A stretch of DNA of 57,500 nt from Paulinella micropora. Taxonomy: Eukaryota > Cercozoa > Imbricatea > Euglyphida > Paulinellidae. The notes beneath the pieces were generated by a model, which made no database searches, was not told the DNA's origin, and saw only the letters and a program-made list of their open reading frames with translations. Each line of letters begins with the position of its first letter. Position 1 is the stretch's first letter. A program made the translations under genes and the position numbers. This document shows, piece after piece, positions 1 through 13,069 of this stretch. The stretch spans positions 5,001-62,500 of the forward strand of contig WBZZ01002562.1 of assembly GCA_019918135.1 (NCBI GenBank). The letters are read 5' to 3'.

Positions 1-172
1 GATCCTTCCAAGGTCCAGAAGGATCGGGAATGGGGTTCTTTTTTTTAACATAAAATACTCTGTGGAGAAAACTCTGCATGAATTTTTGTCAAACGTACAG
101 TACTACTCTACTACGTATACTAATAGTAATACTACTACTACGGTTATTACTGCTACTAGTACTACTTCCTCG

Positions 173-366
173 TCCTACTTCTTCTTCTTCTTTTCCTCCT
201 TTTTCTTCTTCTCCTAACTAAGTTCTTCTTTTTCTTCTTACATACGTACATACATACATAGATTTCTTCCTACTCCTCCTCCTCCTCCTCCTCCTCTTCT
301 TCTTCTTCTTCTTCTTTCTTCTTCTTCTTCTTCTTTCTTCTTCTTCTTCTTCTTTCTTCTTCTTCT

Positions 367-405
<39 letters not shown>

Positions 406-721
406 TCCTCTTCCTCTCCTTCTTCTTCTTCTTCTTCTTCTTCTTCTTCTTCTTTCTTCTTCTTTCTTCTTCTTTCTTCTTTTTCTTCTTCTTCTTCTTC
501 TTCTTCTTCTTCTTCTTGTTCTTCTCCTTCTTCTTCTTCTTCTTCTTCTTCTTCTTTTTCTTCTTTCTTCTTCTTCTTCTTTCTTCTTCTTCTTCTTCTT
601 CTTCCTTCTTCTTCTTCTTCCTTCTTCTTCTTCTTCCTTCTTCTTCTTCTTCCTCCTCCTCCTCCTCCTCCTCCTTCTTCTTCTTCTTCTTCTTCTTCTT
701 CTTCTTCTTCTTCTTCTCCTT
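173..721. repeat. CTT/CTC pyrimidine microsatellite
   Basis: About 550 bases made almost entirely of CTT, CTC and CTTT units on the plus strand (purine-only on the other strand). Long open frames here encode only runs of Arg, Lys, Glu or Ser/Phe and are an artefact of the repeat. The stretch before it (1-172) is AT-rich with short TACTAC-type repeats and no gene that I can see. Polypurine/polypyrimidine tracts of this length can form triplexes, but nothing in the sequence shows a function. Confidence 0.95.
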
Positions 722-738
722 CTCCCGCTAGGCGAGGC

Positions 739-3700
739 ATGCTGAGAACTGCCAAGGCGCCCATATATGTAGCACACCGTGGTGGTGGTTACGGAGTTTT
801 TGCTGATAAATACCTTCCTCCTTCATTCAAGCTTGGGCTACTTGAACCGGGAGGACAGCCTTTACATGTTAAGGATCGTGCTGCATTTTTAGATCATTTT
901 ACAATGAAAATTGGGAGTTCCCTGCAAACAGGCATGTACCCAATTACATTTCTCAACCAATCGAGCAGGAATGCTATGCATCTTCTTCAGCGCAAGGGTT
1001 CAACAAGCTGAACGAGGACATTTGCAGGCCAAACGTGAAGGTAAATTATGACGCAGTATAGGTTAGTAGTTACATACATTCACGCCATATTATAACTTTG
1101 TCTTATATTCATTCATGAATGCATAATACACACGTGCATAAATTGAATTATTGCATGAATATTGTTGCAGGTCAGCAAGGGGACTCCGATAGTGACTGTT
1201 AGCACGGCTATAGCTAAAGATCAAGAGATTTTACAACATTACACGCCTAATCCGGATCGAGACATTGCTACGCTACCATCCGATGCACACCCGGTCTGGT
1301 TGCAACATTTGGCTAAGGAAGGAACTAAAATTCCAGTGTTTGTTTACGAGACTGACAACGGTCCTCTGTGTTTTATAGTCCCTGGACAAGAACATCCGCT
1401 TCCCCTGAAGTCAGTTATCATCTATTACAACCGAGGAAAAAATCAAGCTTCTTAACAGCGTGCCTTCGATTTCGGATAGTGGAAAGACTTTTCTGCGCAG
1501 GGAGAGCTCCACCATCACAGTTGTCACAGAAACATCAAGCTCTAGTAATAAAAAGGCAATAAATAAATGAACTTGTTAATGACTATTAGTCTAAGAAATT
1601 TCTCATTTCTAGGTTGTTGGCACTGACGTCGATGCAAACGTCGATCAGAGGGAGGAGCCACACAGTATTCCTCTCAAAAGAGGAGATAGTAGTGGCTGCG
1701 ATAGCTCGAGACTATATGGTCCCACAGGCTCTTTGGTAACACTATATTTTTGTTTTGCTTGCTTGCATCGCGGAAGTTGCTATAATGTCAATCTTGCTTG
1801 TTTAGAACATCGACGACGATGTGTCAGATACTGATTCGAATTGCGGTCCTGAATCTATCGATCCTAGATGGCTTCCTCCTCTGGTCGACGTGGATAATGC
1901 GGAAGGATCAAGTATTACATACAACATAGACGAGTTGATGGAATCTCATGAGCTGCTGTATAACATCATGAGATTGTCACCAGTTCCTGTAAGCCGACCA
2001 CGCAAGAATCCTACACGTCCATACAGAATGAAAGGCCGCACCAAAGGGGTCGTAAAGTTGCAGAGACCGTACGCGCTTCAGAAACTGTTGGGGATGACCT
2101 TCGCCGACCTGAATAGGGAAGTAAAGTCTGTGTGCTCAAAAGTGGAAGTGTTTCGCGTTCATTGACACACGTGATGTTCTACATGCGTGAGCGAAGAATG
2201 CTTCATCCTCCTTCGGTGAGCTTTACACTTGGACAGCTTCCCAGCTTGAAACTTTTCAAACGAAAAATGGATCGTTTCAATATATATATGTACCAGACGG
2301 AGCCGGTCTGCAGAGCAGCTTGGCAGCGCATCAACGGCATCAGTAACGCAGTTTTGTCACGAGCACACAAGCTTCTGGCAAACAGTATGAAGGTGTTTGC
2401 CAAAAAATCATCAGCGACTCCTGAGACGGAAGATTTGGTAGCAGTTTTGCTTTGTGAAAAATTCACAACGAGTTATCCGGAGATCTGCAGCGATGGTATA
2501 TAGAGGATGCAACAAATGGCTCAGGATGCTGGAGTTCAGCAGTATGTCAAGGGCAATTGGAAGGATATGTGTCTCCGGTTCACTTGCTCTCAACGAGTTA
2601 ATCCAGATGCTCCTCCGACAGACGACACTATCAACAAAGTTTGGCGCGCGGATTTTTCTAACGTCAAGTTTGTCAGAGGTACTAATAACTATTATAGTAT
2701 GTATGCATTAATATCTCAGACCTTAGTACTATTTCTAATGCTATTAATCAATTTACATGCTTACTGCTCAGCATGCTCAAGGTTTCAAGAGTGAAGCGGA
2801 AGCTCAGCGATGGCGCAGCCGTAACAATTATCATCATAAGATTCACAGGGCGTGCCGCGTTGCAAGCATGCAGCGCAAGAAGGGAGCGCCAGCAGACTTT
2901 GCTGCGACTGTCATATCCGCAGACATGAAGCCGCCTGTGAAAATCCCATCATGCCGTCGTGCCGCCAAAGATTTCAAAGGAAAAATGGTCTTTAGACTTT
3001 GCGTGGGTATTAATACCTGCTACACGACCGATACACACTTCATTCTCACCTACCTCGAAGGTGCTGTAGAACATAGTGCGAACAGCAACCCTCGCTGAAA
3101 GAAAGATATTCGCTCTTTAGCTACGAAGTACCTAGGGCAGGACGAGCGAGCGCATGTGGAAGAAATGTTAGCCAAAGGAAACTTGACGAGGGTGGAAGTT
3201 GATGGCGAATATTTCGAAGGTGACCTGCCCGGCCGCCCTGCTCACATGTCCTGTCTTGATGCAAAAGGAAAGGAATGGAGAGTCGAACTTTGACTCATTG
3301 ATGAGCTGCCAGTGAACTGGATGCAGTTGCATCCTGAACGTAAGGAAAAAATAGACGCCCTTACTCATTTAACACCTGATGAGCTCCTTTCTTTGCCTCG
3401 CACGTATTTTGTCAACGATAGACGTCCTCCTGCTCACCCACGATGGCGTGGAGCAAGGCAGCTTACTAGCTATAGCGAAGAAAAGAAGGAGCAGGACTTG
3501 GCTTTTGCAAATGCGTCTGAGCCTTGGCGAAAAGTTTTCACTTTGCTAACATCGTCACATCATAAGGATCAATTTGCATCGAGCCAGATGGTAGTCAGCG
3601 GGTTAAAGTCCTGGCTTCGAATGCATGGTGTTTCATCGCAAGACTCCAACCGCAAACAGTTAAAGAAGGCGCAACTCATTGATCAAGCATGGAATCATTT

Positions 3701-4248
3701 CCAAGTCTGTGAATGTGGATTAGAGGAGGAAGTCGTGGGTGTTGCAGAACCAGCTTCGTCTGAGAACCCGTCCTCTGAGATTCATCCTCCAGCTCATCAT
3801 CTGATCATTCATCGTCCGACTCATCGTCTGAGCATCAATCTTCTGATTCAGAGGAAAAAGAAAATGGTATTATCAAAAATGTTTCATCAAAATGCATTAT
3901 ATAACTTGTATATTTACTGTAGATGAACATGATGGCTCAGACGGAAGTCCCATCATGCGAAGACGCCAAGCATGCCGTCAGCGCGGACGCCGCCGCGCAC
4001 GTCGGGCTGCGGGTGGACGTGGACGCAAGCGTGCGCAAAATTCAGCGGATTCTAAGCAAGCTCGGCAATCTCAACGCAGGGGCAGTGAGATGCAAGGAGC
4101 GAATCAGACAGGCCCGAATCCGTGGACTTGCCCATGTTGTTCTTACAAAAACGAAGAAGGTGGCGACGTTTGTGAGTTATGCAATTGGCCGGTTGCTAGT
4201 GATGTTAGTTTTGATGAGGATGACCCATTAATTTCGCCTCGTCATTGA
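739..4248 (+). pseudogene. Decayed host repeat-type gene with C-terminal RanBP2-like zinc finger
   Basis: A chain of plus-strand coding segments in shifting frames (about 739-1040, 1171-1455, 1612-1735, 1806-2500, 2500-3100, 3140-3300, 3312-3880, 3924-4248), some separated by plausible introns (GTAAAT at 1041 to CAG at 1170; TTTACTGTAG ending at 3923). The last segment is Arg/Lys-rich, then has a zinc finger with Cys pairs in WTCPCCSYKN and VCELCNWP, and ends in an acidic tail DDPLISPRH. The finger resembles RanBP2/NZF fingers (WxCxxC...CxxC). Several breaks need frameshifts within an exon (near 955 and 3765), so the copy looks inactive. It could be the remains of a transposable-element protein; I do not recognise a transposase catalytic motif. 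A gene with a very similar C-terminus follows at 5,002-6,272, which argues for a repeated family. AT-richer composition than the interior supports host origin. Confidence 0.5.
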
Positions 4249-5001
4249 AGCAACGGCAGCAATGTCTCGTCCAGACATCACGTACACGTAGTAATAGTAT
4301 GTATACGAATGTACCACCCCCCCCCCCCCTCTTTCCGCCCTAGTATTGCTTACTAGTAGTTCTATATTTTGCGTTTATAATTACGTTTGCATGTATTTAA
4401 ATAGATTTATTGATAGTTTTATTTGTGGTAGCCACACCTGACATCTTATCCTTTCCCCCCCCCCCCTGTGTGTGTCACCCTAGCCTTTCCACCCCATCTG
4501 TAGCTACTTACACCATGTAAAGTAAATATTTCTGAATATTATTAATAGAAATACTTAGGAATCAAACAAACAAAATAACGCAGCAGGTTGTGCATGGTGG
4601 ATGTAACCTTCACATCACACAACCCCCCACCCCCAAAGTGAATCCCCCTCCCACAGCGGGCGGCAGGAAAATTTTTAAAGGTAAAAGCAGCTCATAATGT
4701 AGGAAAATACTAAAAACAAATAAAACAAAACAATGAAAGCAAGGTGTGCATGGTTGTCGCTTGTTTCCAGCATGGTCTCGTCGTCGCCGGCATGATAAAA
4801 AAGTAGAAAAATTATAGTGTCAGACCGGTTTCGGTTCACCTCCGGAGGTGAAGTCCAAGTGGTTGACTATTAATAAAAACATGTTTTAATATCATTTTAT
4901 TATGTTCTGTAACTAAATACTGAATTCCCATTCATTTGCACAAGTTATTTGAAAGTTCCTAAAAGTCTTGAAAAAATTTCGGAAAAGCTGATACCCCCTA
5001 G
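4249..5001. other. AT-rich spacer without a gene
   Basis: No coding region seen. It contains two C-tracts (about 4315-4331 and 4457-4467), several AATAAA-like or polyadenylation-like stretches after the zinc-finger gene, and A/T-rich sequence. Confidence 0.7.
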
Positions 5002-6272
5002 TTGGGCGAATGTTTAGTTCAGATGGAGGTGGCGATTTTCATAACAAGGGCTGCATCTATGCTGAATCCCGGTACTCTGCACGATGATCGCTTACATAGT
5101 ATGCATAGTATGTGTATGTATATGCGCTGCAGTTACTACAACGACTACGGTCTGGAGATGCGAACAGAAATGCTGTGCGCGCTTCACGCTTGGGGACCGT
5201 GTGACGGAGATAAAGGCATACATACAGCTGTTTTTCTCAACGATCAGATTCAGCAGGGTCGAGGGTTTGACCTTGTTGAAGACTGGCCGATGTCAGCTGC
5301 TGGCGCAGGCTTCGAGAACCATCGATATTATGGGCACGATGCAGACGTAATTGATGCTTGGATCAAGAAGAACCCTGTAAGTCCACGCGACAAACCAGGA
5401 TGGACCTTTCAAGAGTTGCGGTCTTTTGTTTACTGTCGAGAAACTGATGAGGGTAAAGTATATACGCCTGGAATTACGGAGCCTATACATGTGAAGTTCC
5501 TTTTGAAGAACGCATTGTTCTGGACTTGCGCCAGGACAGCGAGGCGGGAGGCAAGAGGTGTGAGCCATGCACACGGAGTCTCAAGAAGCCTGTTTTTGCG
5601 CACAGAAAGGGAGATTCAAAGTGTCCATCCAGAAGGGCACGAACAGGGCAGCCAGCTCTCGCAGTCCATGTTCGTTCCGGCGCCACTGACGACATGGATT
5701 ACGAGGAGAAACAGGCTTTCTTCAACTCCCTAGCTGCAAAACGAAGTCAAAAGAAGAAGACTGAGAAAGGGATGTTTCATCGCATGCGGAAGGATGACTG
5801 CAAGAAGCTTTTAGAGCAGTTGGGTCTGCCAACGGATGGTAATGTGGAGGAGCTGCGTGCAAGGCTGAATGCAGCCATGCCGGACGGAAGTGGTACTAGC
5901 AACAAGCCGCGCCAGGGCAAATCTGCTAAAAGGAAGAAAACGCAGAAAAAAGCAGTTGCTAGCAAGAAAGCATCCGCACGATCAGCCAGGGCAGATAGTG
6001 CTGCTGCTCCAGCAGCGTCGCGGCGAAAACGCAAATCAGCGCGGTCAGTCAATTATGAGGAGTCAGAAGAATCCGCAATGGAAAATTCAGACGATTCAGA
6101 CTGGAACGAGCATGATAACGAGCCGGGTTCAGATGCGGCAAGTGACCGAGAAGAATGGACCTGCAATGTCTGTGCCTATAAGAACTCCAAGCCGCCGCCA
6201 TGCGAGCTTTGCGATGCAGGTGGGTCCGATACCAGCAGCAGCGATGAACCATTGATTAGCGACGCTGATTAG
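5002..6272 (+). pseudogene. SAP plus RanBP2-type zinc-finger protein, paralogue of the upstream gene
   Basis: Two overlapping plus-strand frames form one gene: 5002 to about 5480, then the second frame to the TAG/TAA-type end at 6272. The second part is lysine-rich and has a SAP-like DNA-binding motif (KKLLEQLGLPTDGNVEEL) around 5805-5865. A basic tract with NLS-like stretches follows (KRKKTQKK), then an acidic Ser/Glu/Asp linker, a zinc finger (WTCNVCAYKN, PPCELCDAG) and an acidic end with DEPLIS, matching the DDPLIS end of the upstream gene. A Cys-rich segment (KRCEPC, about 5546-5565) precedes the SAP. The frame change near 5480-5490 is most simply a frameshift; no clean splice pair was found there. 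SAP plus RanBP2 finger suggests a nuclear nucleic-acid-binding protein. First half unrecognised. Confidence 0.5.
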
Positions 6273-6679
6273 TAAATATCAGTGCATACGTTTCATGTTT
6301 CAGATGAAAATTCAATTGTGTTCATTTAGATTGTATTTCCTTAGTGGATGGCGCTGCTGGGCGGATGGATAGCATTGCTAGGTAGCTGCCGCGGTAGTGC
6401 TAGGTAGCTGCCGGCGTGGTTGAAGACTAAAGCAATAATGATAAAGTTTTTAAGCATAATATTTCTAGTATATATTAATTTTGATATTAAAAATGTGTTT
6501 TGAGTTCAAAACAAACAGTTTTAATAATATGTGCAAAAACTCTTATTCTCTACGACCGGACCAGGACCGGCCCTTATAATATGTAATTGGATCATGATAT
6601 CTGAACAAGTTCGGAAAAAAAATGAAAAGTCGCACAAAAGTACGACCGGCGCCTTATTATTTACCATACTATTAGCGTC
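6273..6679. other. Spacer holding the probable left host/element junction
   Basis: AT-rich sequence with no gene up to about 6,660. At 6,680 the composition switches abruptly to GC-rich coding sequence of the cysteine-rich gene, which opens without an ATG. The GGTAGCTGCC block at about 6380-6415 is a short local duplication. No target-site duplication or integration site could be identified by eye. Confidence 0.5.
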
Positions 6680-9600
6680 TTGTTGAGTACGGTGGGGCCG
6701 GGGCTGAGCACCGCCTCTGAGTCGTTTGTGTACCGCGTGCCGGTGCTGAAGACTAGCCGCAGCATGACATCACCGGGGCTGGTGCGCTGCGAGTTTGTGC
6801 GCTGTGCCGAGGGGGCCCTGTGCCTGTTGATTGACACCTGGCCCCGCTGCGCCTGCCGGGCGGGTTTGGTGGGCGACGGCGTGCGGTTCTGTGTGCCGCG
6901 TCCCCCGCTCCTCCCGGCGGGGCGCTACTATGCCCTGCTGCCACGGACGGGGGAATTCCGCGAGGCCTCTTGGTGGGGGACCAAACAGGAAAGAGTGCCT
7001 ACCGAAGAGCGCCCGCTCGGCCCGGCGACTGTGTGATCCTGCGGGGCCTTGACGGGTTTGCAGGATCCGCTGACCCTGTGCAAGTACGCCCCCTCGTGCA
7101 GGCTGCCCGCGTCTGCGAGCGGTCTGCTGACGCCGTCGGAGCTGACACGACTCAGGGAACAAAACCCGGACCTCCTGCTTACCTGCCCCGACGGAGCCCG
7201 CCTGCGGTTTCGCTACCAGCGCACGGACGCTCGTGCCGGCAGCCCCGCGCCAAGCTGCGCGTACCTGTTCAACTACGATCGCTGGCCGGCCGTGGGCGGC
7301 TCGGAGCCTTCCCTGCTGGAGGCAGCGCTGGTCCGGTCCGCGCTAGGCGCTCCCAGCCTCTCGCTGCCCAGCCAGGGCTTGGTGGAGGTGTCCGCCGAAA
7401 CGGGCCCCGCGACGGAGCTGTGCGCGCAAGCACGCGCGGGGGTGGGCAGCCTTAGCTGCAGCTTTCCGTTCCGGCTGGGGCCCGGCGGCGGCCAGCCGGG
7501 GGGCCGCTTCTGCGAGCTGCTGCCACGGGTAGAAATGCCCTGCGGGCCCGCGGGTCTGCGCATCGTCTGTGAGCAGGCCGAGGCGCCCTCGACGGTCAGC
7601 CTGGGCCTTTGGAACTGTTTGGGGGCATTGGCGGGGATTTTTTGGTTGCGGCAGGAGCGGGTGCCGTCGGAGGCGTGGGGGGGGGGGGGGGGGGGGGTGT
7701 TGTCGCCTGCTGCGCCGGGCCGTGTCACGGCCGGGCATAGACTTTAACTGCACCTTCCCGCTCCGCGTAGCTCCCGCGGACTCTCGTGCCGGCCACTCTT
7801 TCTGCGAGCTGGCGCCGGCCCCGGTCTCGGGCGCCGGCTGGCTTGAGCTTGTCTGTGAGGACGTGGGGGCCGGCGCCCGGTGGTGTGCCGGCGACGATGC
7901 GGGCTGTTACCCGGCCTGCGCGGGTTGGGTGGACGGCTCTGTCGTGCGGGCGGCCGCCTCGGCCTCGGCCTCGGCGGCGGTGGCGGAGGGGGCGGTGTGC
8001 CTAGCTGCTGCTGCTGACAGCTTCGCCGCTGCCTTCTGGGCCGCGGACTCGCTAGCGTCTTCGCGCCTGGCCGCGAGCTACCCCTGGCTGGCTTGGCTCG
8101 GCACCCATAGCTTGAGCGCCGCGGTGCAGGGTCTGCTGTGCAGGCAGTGCCGGGGGTGGGCGGCGCAGCGACCGCCCGCGCAGGAACTTGTGCTGCGCAA
8201 CTGCCCCTACTACTGTGAACACGGGACTGCGTGGCAGTGCGCCTACCACGAGCTGCTCTGCGCGCCGTCGGCGAGCGACGACGCCTACACGTGCTGGTCC
8301 GGAACCGATCGGCTGTCTTGGTTTTCGGCGGCCGTCCCCGTGGCAGCGGTGAACGGCGCGCTTAGGGGTGAATGTGTGCAGTTGCAACTAGACAAGGGCG
8401 AGCTGTCCGTGTGCCGCGTGCCCCAGCGTGCGAGCAATGCGTCCTCGCCACCGCCGCCTCCCCTGGCGGCTGGCGCGTGCTTTTTCTGGGTGGGCAGCAC
8501 GCTCGACTACCAGCCGCCGGGGGTAACTCCAACCTACTGTGCACCAGGGGAGACCCGGGCAAGCGGGGGGGTGCAACCACTGCCGCTAGTGGTTAACGAT
8601 AGTCTGTCGGTCGCTTTTACTTGCGGGGAAGGCTGGGCGGTCAGGGTAAGCTGCAGCCCCGGCCCCGTGCAGAGCGCGAGTGGCACAGGCCCGAACGGCA
8701 CCAACTACGTGGGCGCGGTGTGCCGGTGGGGTACACCGTCGTCGTTGCCGTGCGGGCTGCTGCTGCCGTGGCCCATAGCCCCCGGCAGCGCCTGCCCCTG
8801 GCTGGTCCGCTACTGCACGCAGGCGCGACCCCGCCCTCAGCCGCTGGACCAACAGCTGAGGCGGGGGTGGCCCTTATTGCAGAGCCCCGGTTGCTCAGCG
8901 GACGCCGAGCAACCGGGCGGGCCCGTCCCGTCGACCCTCCCAGCTTGTCCTCCCTTGGCTAACGTGAGTTGCGGGAGCCGCCTGTGCCAGCCGCAGCTCC
9001 CAGCTCCGCCCGATCCGGGGCTGCAACCAGCAGAGTTAGCAGCCTGGTGGGACTGCGCCCGCCTGCACCAGTGGGCCAGACCACCCCGGCTGTCTCTGGC
9101 GTGCAGCAACAGCAATATTACGTGTGTGGGCACCGCAACAGATTACGAATGTGTGTCCACCCCCGACAGCCCTTGGCAGTTTGTGCAGTGCAGGCTCGAC
9201 TATCTGCGTCTGTTGCGCGCGGAACCCTGCGCCAGCCTCCTGGCCGCCTGTCCGGCAGACCCGCCGCACACCGTTGCCAGAGGAAACTGGACGGCGCGGC
9301 GGGAGCGCGCGGCCCCCGACGGCACTTGCCTCTGGTCAGAACAAGAGCAGGGCTGGCGCTGGCCGCGGGCGGCGCTCTTGGAGGCCTGGTAAGGGCGGGG
9401 TTTCAGCTACTGTGCACGGCGGACAGGGGACGGGGCCGCTCTGCTGGCGGGAGCCGCCCTGCCCCCGGCCTGCACACCTGCCCCTCCCCTCTCCCCCACC
9501 AACGCCACCGACGGGGGGCCGTCGCTGATCACGAGCCAGAAACTCGAGCGGTCGGCGAGCTCCGGCGGCCTGCTGGTGCCTTGCGGCCAGATTGTTGTCC

Positions 9601-12600
9601 ACTGTGTGCCCCAGGACTTCTGTCGGGCCTTGCAGTGCGTGAACGAGTGCGAGCTAGATGGCAGCTGCGGCGCCCTCGCGCTTCCCCGGCTCCTGGGTGG
9701 TAACTGGTGGTTGACCTCCCTGGCGGGTCTTTGGAGCGGTCGGGCGGCAGGCGGCGCCCGGGGAAGAAGAGGCAGGTCGGGTTGTTGGCTTAGTTCGGCG
9801 GAGCGCGCCGGCGCGGGGCTCAGCCCTACGTGGTGCTCCGTGATGCAGACCCAGTGTCGGGCATATTGCCAAGTAGCCGAAGCGGTGGCCGATGCCGTTG
9901 GCGCGGCCGCCGCCGCCGCCGACGACGACGACGACTCCGGGTCGGGGTCGGGGTCGGGGTCGGCGTCGCGTGTGCCACAGCCTGTGGGGCTGGCTCCCGC
10001 CCTGGAGGACGAGGGCCTGTGCTTGCAGGCGTTCTATCACGCGGCCAGCCTCTGCGCGGTAGAGCCCGGGCGCGGCCTGCACTAGTGCCTGCCCTTGTGC
10101 ACAGTTCATTGCCCCGGTGGGCTAGCCCCCGTGCCCGGGCCCGGGCTTGCGAACGCGGACGCGACCGAAACCGCGAGAGGCACGCGCGGCTGGGCCTGCG
10201 CGCGCCCCTACTCCACGGCCGCGCCCGCCTGCTGGCTGCAGTGGCCGGGAGTGCGCTGGCGCGACGACGACGACGAGCTCCTGCGCCTGGAGCAGGCCGA
10301 CTGGCAGCAGTTGGCTCCCTGCCGCCCCAACCTGTGGGTTGAGCGCACGGCCCACAGCAGGGTGGGCGGGCTGGGGCTCGCCCAGCTGACGATCGGCGAG
10401 GCCGACAAATTGCGCTGCTACGAGGACGTCCGCTGCCAAGGGATAGTGGTCTTCAAGAACGGTGGAGTCTTCTCCAGCGATCGACCCCTTAACTATCCGC
10501 TGCACTTTCTGCTCAGCGCTGACCCCGGCCGCTCACACTGGCTGAGCGCCGACCGGGAATCCAGGTATTTTATGCACCCCGTGCCACAGCAGCAGCTGTG
10601 GGTGGAGGGTGATGAGCTAGTGTCTTCCCTGCCGGTGCAGACGGCCGCCTCGCTGGGGCTGGACCGCCGCGTCAATCAGCTGTGCCAACGCTTCCTTGAT
10701 TGGGGGTGGCTCCGCGGCAACAGCCGTGCCGCCACGGCGCGCGCCGCGGTGTCGTTGCTAGAGAGCTGGCGCGCCCTAGCCACCGCTCACTCTTTACCGC
10801 GTGACCCCGATGGCACTGTCGTGAAGGGCTTGCTGAACAGCAACGACGAAGCCGAATGGCTGGCCAGGCTTTGGGACCGCGGCGGCGCCGGCAACAATAA
10901 CAGCAGCAAACACCACCACCACCACTGCCTGCGCTGCCGCCACCGCGCTGCTCGGGAGCGGGGTGTTCGCGACCTACGACGCAACCAAGAGGGCAGTGGG
11001 TTTCTGCGTGGAGCTGCTCAGGCTTCTGCGCGCAGGCGGACGCGGGGTGGGGCTGGGGGGGAGCGACTACCACAAGCCCCGGGCCTGGGTCGACAAGAGC
11101 ACCAGCAGCATCTACTTCCAAGATTCCGCGCCCGGTTTCAGCAGCTCGCAAGCCTACAACCTCGTGCGGCGCGCGCTGCTGCGCGTAGACCTAGAACGAG
11201 AGGCCAGCCGCGACGTGTTGCTGCGCCGGCACACTTTCCTAGCCCGCACCGGCGCACTGCCCAAGCTCTGCTGGAACAACTCCGAATGCACGGGAGGGGG
11301 GGGAGGCGACGTCGCCACCGCGTGCGCCCTGCACTGGGGGCTGCCCGACGGCTGCCGCACGGCGCGGGACCTGGACTTTGTGCCCGCTCGTGAGGGCGGG
11401 GGGGGGGGGGGGGGGCCGCGGCGCTGCAGGCCTGGTTGCAGCAGAGTTGCGGAGCCAACACTTCTTCTCTTGCCTCGCCCGCCGGCAGGCGCGCGTGGCC
11501 GGGTGAGAGTGAACTAGTGAACAACGTCGCGCAGCTGGTGGAAGACGGCCGGTCAGCCCGCGAATACGCCGACTCACAACAGAGACGCTTCCGAGAGGGC
11601 GAGCACCCTTTGGTGGTGACCGAAGTGTGGCCCTACGCTCTCTTTCGCTATCACATCCCGGACTGGGGGGGGCTCAGCCTCCGCCTCGAGGGGGTTAGCG
11701 AGCCAAGCACCTGCAATTGCCGCTACGCGTTGCCCTTGCTAAAGGACGCACGCTCCGGCAAGCCGGCCGATGGAATCTGGGGCGGAGATGAACTGCTGCG
11801 GCACGAGCCTTTGCTCGCGGAGGGAGCGGACGGCGCGCCGTGCTCTCGGCTGGTGTTCGCGTCCCCTTGGTCCTGGGCCGCCTACTGGTCCTGGCGCAGC
11901 TGGGCCCTGCTGGATGCCTTTACGCACTGGCCCGACCGCGTAGCCCCGCGCTGGACAACCACCTGCACCGACCTGAACAAACCTCTTTGGCACCTAGAGC
12001 CCGTCCGCCTGCCCGGGGGCGACGACGGCGCCGGGGTCTGGACCAGCGGGTCTGGACCAGCTGCTACCAGCCCTTCTGTCCGCAACCGGTGAGCGCCAGC
12101 TTCGACTGGGTCCAGTCCCAGGGCAGCAGCAGCTGGGCGGCCCCCGACCCCGACCCCGACCCCGACTCGGTGCAGCGCGACACCAACCAGCCGCCCTGTG
12201 GCTGGGACCGCGGCCTGTGCCTCGCCCAGCAAGGCCGCTGCTCCTGCTACTCCGACTTTCTGGCGCTCCCCAACACCAACCCCGCCCTGCTCAGCCTCGG
12301 CGCTAACGGCATCGCGCGGATCCCCCGCTCTTTGCGCGAGGATGCCTGCAGCCTCGACGTGCGCAGCGGCTGCCGTGCGGCCCAGTCCAAGGGCTCGGGC
12401 GCTACGTGCAACAACAAGGGGCAGTGCGTCGTCGACTACCGCTTCGGCCAACGCACCGGAACCTGCCGCTGCGGCTCTTTCGTCTCGGTCGACGGCTCCG
12501 ACTGCTACCAGTACTCCGAGGACGAGCCCGAGTATTGCCTCAACCAGCCCAACGCCGGCTTCCTCGACAACTACTACACTAGCCCCCCCCACGGCTACCC

Positions 12601-13069
12601 CGCCGGCTGCAACGTGCCCCCCCAGCGCTGCCTACACGCCTTCGGCAGCAACGCCTGCCGCCGCTGGCGCGGCGCCCTGGTAGACAGGCGCGACTGCTTC
12701 GGCTGCAATTTGCCCAGGCTAAAACTCAGCGTCCCCGACTCCCTGGCGCGCGGGGCCTGCGACCCTGCCGCGGGTTGCTCCCGGTGCCTCGCCGGCTACT
12801 TCGGTGCCTACTGCGAGTACGTCACCCTGGCGGAGGGCTGCTTCGACCCCACGGCCGCCGGCTCCGACACGCCCTCTCTCTGCGTCTGGAAATGGTACCT
12901 CGGCCGAACTTCGCACGTGAGGGACTTTCTATTGTGCGAGGGGGGAGGCGTGTGTCGCCAGCAGGGCAAGTTGTCGGAAGTGGAGGCGCAAAAGGAAATC
13001 CAAGTCCACTGCTACACGTACGTGCCACAACATCTACAACGGGGCCTGCTGGTCGTATCTGCCTATTAG
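6680..13069 (+). pseudogene. Giant cysteine-rich, EGF-containing surface protein, 5'-truncated and multiply broken
   Basis: About 6.4 kb of GC-rich coding sequence reads as one Cys-rich protein through several lesions. There is no ATG at the 5' end. In-frame stops are TGA at 7034-7036, TAA at 9390-9392 and TAG at 10083-10085; in each case the same frame simply continues. Frame changes occur in a 21-G run (7677-7697), a CAC repeat (about 10905-10925), a 19-G run (11398-11416) and a 14-bp tandem duplication (12034-12061). EGF-like segments are visible at the start (CLLIDTWPRCACRAGLVGDG) and near the end (CCRCLAGYFGAYCEY-like Cys spacing at about 12775-12820; GRCSCYSDF). A roughly 45-residue unit with an FPFRL/FPLRV core and a FCEL motif occurs twice (about 7455-7580 and 7748-7860). 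Probable secreted or surface glycoprotein by composition. All three stop types appear, so one simple recoding does not explain it; decay is the best reading, assembly error in homopolymers the main alternative. The TAG at 13067 may be the true end. Confidence 0.65.

Noticed and set aside
238..777. Long open frames of Arg/Lys/Glu or Ser/Phe
   Set aside because: They are translations of the CTT/CTC microsatellite and have no complexity.
8052..9269. Minus-strand frames opposite the cysteine-rich gene
   Set aside because: GC-rich DNA leaves opposite frames open; they lack domains, while the plus strand has regular Cys spacing and EGF-like units.
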